DNA from: Emiliania huxleyi CCMP1516
Taxonomy: Eukaryota; Haptophyta; Isochrysidales; Noelaerhabdaceae
Reading direction: 5' to 3'
DNA: 64,000 bases
Assembly (NCBI RefSeq): GCF_000372725.1
Contig: NW_005198391.1
Coordinates: 240,944-304,943 of the forward strand
Shown: positions 57,230-64,000 of the stretch, piece after piece
Position numbering within the stretch: position 1 is the stretch's first letter
Layout: each line of letters opens with the position of its first letter
Notes under the pieces: generated by a model
Seen by the model: only the letters and a program-made list of their open reading frames with translations
What the model was told of the DNA's origin: nothing
The model's database searches: none
Program-made: the position numbers and the translations under genes

Positions 57230-59220
57230 GCGGAGGGCCCGACCGTGCGCGATGTAACCCGCTTGGCCGAGGTGGAGGAGGGGGGCGGCTTCTAGAGTCG
57301 CGGCGCGGGCTCGGCGCCTGAGCCGTGAGATGCTGGACCGCTGGCATTTGGTCGAGAAAGCAACGATTTTTACGCCAGAGAAGAACCTGAGAAGAATTGA
57401 GAGCCCCGGGGACGACAAGGAGGGCCATCCCCGAGCCTGAAGAGGAGCCGGCGGAGGGGGGGAGCGAGCCAAGGACGATAGAGAGGCCGCGGGTGCGGGC
57501 ACGACTCGTCGACCAGGGAGAGCGGACCCGACCTCCCGGGGATGGAAGTGGGTGGGACCCAATGCCACGGTCTCAGACCTACATTCTATATTCCAGAATG
57601 GCATTCTTCGAAATAGAATGGGCGCCGCAGCGGCCCGTAGCCGCGCCCCCTGCGTGCCCACGGCCACCCCGGGGCCATGGGACATCCCCCCGGCCATCGG
57701 GGATGCTTGGTTCATCCATTACCCCATTTACACGGGCTGTGTTGCGGCGCGCCTCGAGACGCGCAGCGCAGCGCAGCGCGCAAACCACAAAACAGATCAG
57801 AAGACGGCCGTGGCGACACCCGCTCTCTGAGCGACAGCCCCGCAAAGGGCACTCGCTCGCAGGCAAGGACTACGGGCAGCACAGGCAGCAGCAGAGCTGG
57901 CGGTCCGTCTCCCCGCCCGCTTAGCAAGTCGGCCCCAGCGTCACGGCCGGGACGGGCCAGGAGCCGCCCGGCTCGACGAGATCGACGAAGAGGACGAAGA
58001 CGAGGACGAAGACGAGGAGAGGACTACTCGAACTTGGACGAGGACTCAGGCGAGGCGCAGGACTCGGAGATCGGGCAGGGAAGCGAGGACCATGACTAGG
58101 TGACACGAGGAGTAGATGTAGATGTGACACAGGTAGACCGCATTCGCGCTGTCTGCTCACTTCTGCCGCCCGACCCTTTCGCCCGCCCACCACTTGCGAG
58201 CACAAATCTCACACTTCCACTGCCCTCGCCACAGGCGGCGACGGACGGACATCCAAGGCTCGAACGGCGGCAGCGGCTCAACGGCCGCCGGCGGCCGTCG
58301 TGCGTTTGCTTTCGCCATACGCGGCCCCCGGCGTCTGCTCTGGTTTGCCGGGGCGGGGGGGAGGACTCTCATTTGCGGACTGTTGGGCTTCTCTGTGTTG
58401 AACTGGCGCTTGTCGCGAACCCCACCAGTCTGGCCGAGCGGCACGCTGCCGCTGGGGGCGTGAGGAGGCCGTGGGGGACGGCGGCGGACCCCATTCTTCG
58501 ATATAGAATGGGCGCTCACCGCGGCCCGTCTGCTGCTGAAAATGTGGCGTGTTGGGGGCTCTCCTGTGTGACTCCTCTGGCTCGCCGCGTTAAAGTGGCG
58601 CCTGTGTGTGACCAGCCTCAACCCCGGCAAGCGCCCCCCGGCCGCTGGGGCTGCGAGGCGGCCGGGTGAGCGCGCGCGAGACGCCATTCTACATTATAGG
58701 ATGCCATTCTATAATATAGAACGGCCAGGTAGGGCTGAGACCGGCCACCGTCCTTGCCCGGCCGGGCCGTCGACGCTCTCGGAGGCGGCAGTACCAGTCG
58801 GAGGAGAAGCGGAGGCGAGACCTCGGCCAAAGAGGAGACATCAGAAACGGCTACAGCGACCGTCAGGCGACGCTCGGCTGGCGAATAAAAGAGCGAATCA
58901 GGGGGGACCGGAACCCCGGGAAGGCGGGCGGTGGAACCCTGGAACGGGATGCTGAGTGAGGACCTGTGTACGTACGTGGTGTACAGTGTCGTGTCTTCTA
59001 GCTCCGAGTAGAGGGGGCGTTCTGAAGTTAAGGGGAAACCCGGTACTGCGGTAGCCGGTACACGGAACCAACCCTCGGAGACCCGTGTTTACTTTACGGC
59101 CCTCTTTCCCTGCGAACGCGCACCCCCCCTAGCTAGGGGTCAGGGCTCTCTAGCCCGTAGCCCGATCCCGATCATCCGGCCCGCTGGGTGCGCTTCTCAG
59201 CTCCCCGGCCCTGGATGTGA
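57230..59220 (-). repeat. Dispersed repeat family A, longest copy, with ATTCTATA palindromes
   Basis: Joins sequence matching copy 1 (58,960-59,215) and copy 3 (57,465-57,545 and 58,740-58,960), so it is the best guide to the full element. Inside are three clusters of CCATTCTA/TAGAATGG inverted strings (57,583-57,622; 58,490-58,512; 58,685-58,722). One frame on the minus strand ends WKCEICARKWW (about 58,157-58,200), a CxxC-type fragment; the plus strand has an acidic stretch near 57,980-58,090. No transposase or polymerase is recognised and no terminal repeats or target duplication are clear. Confidence 0.6.
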
Positions 59221-59305
59221 GGTTACTGGACTGCACTCCAAGTGCTCCAAGCGCCAACTGCTCCAAGTGCGCCTGTGGTGACCCCTACGTGGCATGAAGG
59301 TTGCA

Positions 59306-59480
59306 GCGAGAATCGGCGAGAGACTGCGAAGAGAGATAGGAAGAGGCGGACGCCCAAGGGTGGGCGACGGCTAGCGCACCACACCTCTCTCCTTAAAATC
59401 CCTGTCTGTGTGGTGGCGGCGTGCCGTCCTCCCATCCCTCCCTTGGGTTGTCTGTTTTCTTTCTTTCTTTCTGCCTCTGT
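59306..59480 (+). repeat. Repeat family B copy 3
   Basis: Shares its full length with the copy at 52,500-52,670, including GAATCGGCGAGAGACTGCG at the 5' side, the CTTAAAATCC hairpin and the CTTT tail. High identity implies recent spread. Confidence 0.8.
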
Positions 59481-59564
59481 GTTCGTGCGTCGCCCATCTC
59501 TCCTGGAGATGACTGCTCTGTTTATTTATTACACCGCTCACCGGGAGGGTGAGTGACGGAATTC

Positions 59565-59685
59565 GAGTGACGGCTAGCACCACACTCCTTTCCTTAAAAT
59601 CCCTGTGTGGTGGCGGCGTTCCGTCCTCCCATTCCTCCCTTGGGTTGTCTGTTTTCTTTCTTTCTTTTCTTTGGTTGTAAAATTC
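59565..59685 (+). repeat. Repeat family B copy 4
   Basis: Starts at GACGGCTAGCACCACACTCC, lacks the upstream ~60 bp of the longer copies, and ends in the CTTT-type tail. It lies 85 bp after copy 3 in the same orientation. Confidence 0.75.
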
Positions 59686-59689
59686 TTCA

Positions 59690-60324
59690 GCTCAATAGTG
59701 AATAGACGCACGGGGTCCTCCGGCTCCGCACGGGGAGTCGCTCGGCGCGCGGCGCCTCAGGTGTCACAGGGCCGCGGTGGCCGGTGCAAGCGGGACGGCG
59801 GACGCACACACAAGGCAAATATCTCAGCGCGCGCGCACACACACAGATCACGCACAGATACAGGTCACACCTTTTTTGTTAGGTCCTCGCGCAGAGAGTC
59901 TGAGAGAGATTTTTTGAAGACCAACCAGAAATCACGACTCTCGCAGTGATTTGGGCTCGGCAGCTTGTCAGCCCTCAGCCGAAGCTGGGGCCGGTCCCGT
60001 AGCCGAGAGAGCCCGCGCCGTTGAGTTCGACGCGGTCGGGGGGCCTTGCGGTGAGGCCAGCGAGGTGGCGATCGCTGTACTTCATGGCGCCCTCAAAGTG
60101 GGGCTGGCTGACTCGCCAGAGGTCGATACTAGGAAGGGTGAAGAACTCCCTCGACCGTAGGTAGGTCGGTAGAAAGGTGAAGAACAGCAGGCTCGGGACA
60201 TGGGTTTGTACTATTAACAACGAAGGCGCTCTCAAAAAAAACAAAAAAACTCGGATGCTCTCGGCCGGTGCACGCGGGTCGGAGCCACCGGCCTCTATAC
60301 ATCCCTTCTCCCTCGCGTCCGCCG
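59690..60324. other. Intergenic upstream of the MTD1-like gene
   Basis: About 630 bp; CACACA and A-run microsatellites at 59,835 and 60,233. Contains the presumed promoter, but no element is identifiable. Confidence 0.4.
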
Positions 60325-61664
60325 ATGCCCAAGGTCGACGTCACCGCCTGCGCCCTGGCGTTCCGCGACGAGATCAAGAAGGAGATCGAGGTCCGCGTGG
60401 AGGCGGGCGGCCCACGGCCAAAGCTGGTTGGCATCATCGCCAACAAGGATGAGGCGGCGGTGATGTACGCTCGGTGGACGGAGCGGGCGTGTGCTCGCGA
60501 CGGCATCCAGTACGAGCTGCGTCAGGTGGAGCGGGTGGATCTGGAGGACGCCGTCATCGAGGCCAACGAGGACCCGGCCGTCAACGGCATCATTGTCTAC
60601 TATCCCGTCTTTGGCGGCCCGATTGATGACTACCTGCGCGACGTCATCTCTGTGGAGAAGGACGTCGAGGGCCTGAACCACCGGTACCGCTACTCGCTGT
60701 ACCACAACATCCGCGTGCTCTCCGACCTGGGCAACCGGAAGGCCATCCTCCCCTGCACACCCCTCGCCATCCTCAAGATCCTCAACCACCTCGGCGCCTA
60801 CAAGCAGGAGCTGCCCGTTGGCGAGCAGGCGCCGCCCGCCCGCCCGCCGACCCGCGCTCGGAGAGGGCCGGCCGCGGAGGGGCAGCGCGCGCGCGACCGC
60901 GACGCGAGGGGCTCGACCATCCCTCCCCGCCGCCCGCCGCCCCGCTCTCTCCCCACCGCCGCCTCTGCCTCCGCCGCAGCTCGCCGGCCAGACAGTTGTG
61001 CTGTACAACCGCTCCGAGGTGGTGGGGCGGCCGCTGGCGGCGATGCTGGCGAACGATGGCGCGCTGGTCTACTCGGTGGACATCGACAACATGCTCATCT
61101 ACCGCAAGGGGCGCGTGAACGGCACGATCAAGGCGCGCGGGAGAGAGGGAAGGGGTGGCCGAGCGGCCGAGGAGGGAAGGGGCGGCCCGTAGCCTCGGGC
61201 GGAGGCGGGTGTGTGGAGAACCGCACGCAGGGCTCCCCGCCCGGGTCGGACGCGTGAGGCCTCCCTCCTCCTCTCTCGCCCATACCTCTCTCGCCCATAC
61301 CTCTCTCGCACACCACCTCTCTCGCACACCACCTCTCTCGTACACCACCTCTCTCGCCCACCACCTCTCTCGCCCACCACCTCTCGCCGCCCGCCGCCCC
61401 TCGCAGGTCGAGGAGACCGAGGTGACGCAGGACGAGGCGCTCGCGGCCGCCGACATCGTCATCGCGGGGGTCCCGCATCCAAAGTTCAAGATCGAGGCGA
61501 GCAAGGTGAAGCCGGGCGCGATCGCGGTCAACTTTTCGCAGTTCTCCAACTTTGGCGAGGGCATCGAGGAGCACACCACCTTCGTGCCCGCCATCGGGAA
61601 GGTGACGATTGCGATGCTCGAGCGGAACCTCCATCGTCTGCACATGGCCTCTGAGGCGGCCTAG
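60325..61664 (+). CDS. Methylenetetrahydrofolate dehydrogenase, yeast MTD1 type
   Basis: 304 residues; exons 60325-60828, 60980-61132, 61407-61664. It oxidises 5,10-methylene-THF to 5,10-methenyl-THF in cytosolic one-carbon metabolism. Blocks match monofunctional NAD-dependent Mtd1 rather than bifunctional FolD: GIIVYYPVFGGPIDDYL, VEKDVEGLNHRYRYSLYHNI, AILPCTPLAILKIL, the nucleotide-binding VVLYNRSEVVGRPLAAMLAN, DGALVYSVDIDN, and GKVTIAMLERN near the end. The length is close to yeast Mtd1 (320). Both introns (151 and 274 bp) use GC donors and join in phase 0; the second contains a CTCTCTCGCCCATAC-type minisatellite (about 61,270-61,385). No targeting peptide. Confidence 0.92.
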
Positions 61665-62516
61665 ACGATCCTTCTAGCCTGCATGTGCATGCAACGGCCG
61701 CAGGCCAGCCGACGGGCGATCTCTTACCGCGGGTCCCCACCCCCTTCCCGCATCTCCGCCCCTCGACTGTCTGTGGTCTCCCAAAGCCAAGAGAAATGTA
61801 CGTGCGGACGGTGCGCAGCCAGCGGCCAGCGCTCTTAGTCTCCAGAGCGTTGGATAGGAACTTATCACTATGTCAAAACCCCACTGAGAAATTATAACTT
61901 TCTCTAGAGCCGGTGACGCCACTGGATGAAATGCTCCACTGGGCCCCCGGAACACGCCTGCGCGGAAAGCTGATTTTTTTACTTTTGGACGCATTTGCGC
62001 ATTTCGGGCTCCGTACTGGTTGACGCAGAGCCGCACGCGCCGACCGGCGCCGTTCGCGACCACGAGGGCGGATGCTGGCGCCATCCCGGGCTCTGTGCAC
62101 ATCGGCAGCGCGCGTCCTACGCGCTCCGCTATCCAGGTCTTGGCGCCCCACCTCGAGAGCGCCGTTTTTATCTCGTGCAATCTCGAGCCGTGGAGATTAG
62201 GCCGAGATCGCTTTGAGCTGCGGGAGATGTTTGGGAGATACAGCTACAGTCACACGGACCCGCGGGGCGCGCGCAGCTCGCGACGGAGATGTTTGTAGAG
62301 CCTGGGCTCGCTGCGAAGCGATGAGCGGCGCCCGAACGGCACCGGGCCGCGTGGTGTCGCTCTTTGTTGGCCCCCCGGGGCGAAACCGACCTCCTCTAAA
62401 CGTTGATTTGAAGCCGCCATACACAGATGAGTCAATGGGCGAGCGGATGAAACCTAGGCAGCTACTTCGTGTGATAAGTAGCCCACACCGGGTGTGACCC
62501 CCACCCCCGCCCCACA
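61665..62516. other. Intergenic, convergent
   Basis: About 850 bp between convergent genes, with lower GC near 61,850-61,990. No supported gene, RNA or repeat boundary. Confidence 0.45.
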
Positions 62517-63603
62517 TTATCGGGTAGTCGAAGTCCTGGCGGTGGCGGGGTTTGGGAGCTTAGGAGGAGCGAAACAAAGGGGCGCAGCGATTGTGCGGTC
62601 GGCTGCTGCCTGGCGCTTCTTGTAGTTGCTTCCGTCGGGCTTGTACTCGTAGCTGCCATGGCCGTCGGGCGTGAAGTGCATCTCGTAGATGCGGTCGTAG
62701 TCGCTTCCGTCCCAGTCGCCGGCCTCCCCGTGAAAGTCATCGTATCCCTGCCACGCGGCAACGCTCGATCAAGGCACCGCACGGGGGCAACCGGTGTGCG
62801 CGCGGGCGTGGGGCGGGCTGGGAGGGGGGAGGGCTGGGAGGGGGCGGCGCCATCTTTGCAAGGGAGGCGCCGAGGTAGATGATGTTGGCGTGCTCCCAGC
62901 CGACGAGGATGTAATCGACCTCGTCCAGCTTCTTGAGCATCATGTCCGCCGCGTGCTGGTTGCAGCACGTGCCGTCGGGCGCGTTCGTCTTTGTGTCATC
63001 ACCCGGCCCGAAGCCGCGCACGTGGCACGACGTACCCGCGATGAAGTTGCCGGCCCGGCCATCTTGCGGCTTGCAGTCTGCGCCCTCACATTCTGGCTCG
63101 GCCTCGAGCCACTTCTTGAACTCGTTGGCGTATTCCGTGGGCTGCCGGTGCTTCCCTTCGATCTTGTGGTGTCTGTAGCCTTTCTTGGACTCATTGTTCC
63201 AAACCATGCCGCAGAGCGACGGGATGAAGCCGGTGCTGTTGTCGACGGTGAGGTCCAGGCCGTCTGCGACCGCCGCGACGAGCTGCTGCGTGCGGAACAT
63301 GCCGTTGCGGTCGCGGCAATCGAGCGGCTCGGCGTAGTTGCACGAGAAGATCGCCTCTGGCTTCTTGAGATCCTTCCGCGCGGAGGAATCTTTCGTGCCG
63401 AAGACGGACTTGAGGTTGTACGAGCGCGCCCAGCCCTTCTCCGAGAGGCACTGCGCCTCGTGCTGGAGCTCGTTTTGGTCGAAATTGCCGTCGATCTTCT
63501 CGCCGTGCCGCACGATGTAGATGATCTTGTCCTTCGCGTGCGTGATCGAAGAAAACCCCGACGCGACGGAGAGCATGAGCGGGGCGAGCCACCAGACCTT
63601 CAT
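62517..63603 (-). CDS. Secreted histidine-phosphatase superfamily protein
   Basis: 327 residues; exons 63603-62851 and 62747-62517 joined over a 103 bp GC-AG intron in phase 0. A signal peptide (MKVWWLAPLMLSVASGFSS) is followed by the phosphoglycerate-mutase-like signature IYIVRHGEKID with the catalytic His. NYAEPLDCRDRNGMFRTQQL supplies the conserved Arg region, and VGWEHANIIYLG the distal His. Eight or so cysteines in the middle (EPECEGADC, SCHVRG, GTCCNQH) suggest disulphides in a secretory compartment. The end is acidic and aromatic (GEAGDWDGSDYDRIYEMHF). The substrate is unknown; related branch-1 phosphatases act on phosphosugars or phosphoproteins. Confidence 0.82.
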
Positions 63604-63928
63604 GTTGAGAACTTGTGGAGCCTGACACGCCGGGCATCGGAAGGGGCGGTGAGGGGGTTCAGGCTAAAGATTCCTGAATGGCTAGGTGGCATGTGGATGG
63701 GGCGGGGTCTGAAGGGGAGGGGAAGGGGGAGACAAAGTCCGAACGCGAAAGTTGAGCGACAGCTGCGGCGGCTGGCGAGGTCGAGGGCGGCGGCTACGCG
63801 GGCGGCGACCGAGGGGGCGGCGGCGGCGAGGACGGCGGCGCGAGGCGGCGGCGGCGCGGGCAGCGGCGGCCAGGGCGACGGCGGTGCAAATGGAGTCGGC
63901 TCGAGTAGCGGACTCAGGCACTGGCGAC

Positions 63929-63962
<34 letters not shown>

Positions 63963-64000
63963 TGACATGGGCAATGGTGGGGTGGGGGAAGGGGCGTCGA
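63604..64000. other. GGC-rich end of window
   Basis: GGGGAA- and (GGC)n-rich sequence with open frames on both strands caused by composition. No supported gene; it probably includes the promoter of the phosphatase gene. Confidence 0.4.

Overview
This 64 kb window is nuclear DNA of a GC-rich eukaryotic alga, most likely a haptophyte of the Emiliania/Gephyrocapsa or Chrysochromulina kind. The pointers are: chlorophyll synthase (chlG) with an N-terminal signal peptide, as expected for a complex red-lineage plastid; TTAGGG telomere-type repeats; very high GC; short introns that mostly use GC rather than GT donors and join in frame; and an axonemal dynein heavy chain beside plastid genes. The assignment is inference. 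No ribosomal or organellar marker is present to settle it.

Layout. 0-5.3 kb: a repeat copy, a SNAP-25-like SNARE, a membrane protein with an LEA-2-like domain (minus) and a divergent secreted PAN/Apple-like protein. 5.3-8.8 kb: a zinc-knuckle repeat, two unrecognised minus-strand genes and a complete 1,001 bp transposon with 9 bp target duplications. 8.9-12.3 kb: chlG, an LRR protein and a divergent Cwc21/SRRM2-type splicing factor. 12.3-15 kb: an actin exon fragment and a complete 415 bp MITE. 15-17.7 kb: a JmjC/cupin-8 plus FkbM-methyltransferase fusion. 17.7-20.5 kb: a palindrome-rich inverted-repeat structure, a 317 bp tandem duplication and an assembly gap. 20.5-23.6 kb: a five-exon macro-domain gene and an Era GTPase. 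23.7-28.1 kb: a decayed retroelement RNase H fragment, a second zinc-knuckle copy, a coiled-coil/Tudor-like gene and a seven-unit ~180 bp satellite. 28.3-33.1 kb: OGFOD1/Tpa1-like oxygenase, UFC1, a UIM-like small protein and a MYND protein. 34-39.4 kb: a DEK1-type transmembrane calpain. 40.9-43.9 kb: a HIF-prolyl-hydroxylase-like oxygenase and an AP2-RING-AP2 protein. 44-45.4 kb: interstitial telomeric arrays next to diverged, inverted satellite copies. 45.9-53.6 kb: an F-box-like protein, an internally deleted outer-arm-type dynein heavy chain and a SAM methyltransferase. 53.8-56.5 kb: an RBM25-like splicing factor crossing an assembly gap. 57.2-59.7 kb: a repeat cluster. 60.3-63.6 kb: an MTD1-like methylene-THF dehydrogenase and a secreted histidine phosphatase.

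The genes do not form a pathway. Several sit in close divergent pairs (for example 72 bp and 211 bp between start codons) that probably share promoters. Two encode splicing factors (Cwc21-like, RBM25-like), notable where GC donors dominate. Three encode 2-oxoglutarate/Fe(II) enzymes (JmjC, OGFOD1-like, PHD-like).

The most interesting observations are the GC-AG intron bias, the JmjC-FkbM and AP2-RING-AP2 architectures, the dynein gene lacking both tail and motor C-half, two intact non-autonomous transposons with target duplications, and a satellite shared between a gene-flanking array and an interstitial telomere locus.
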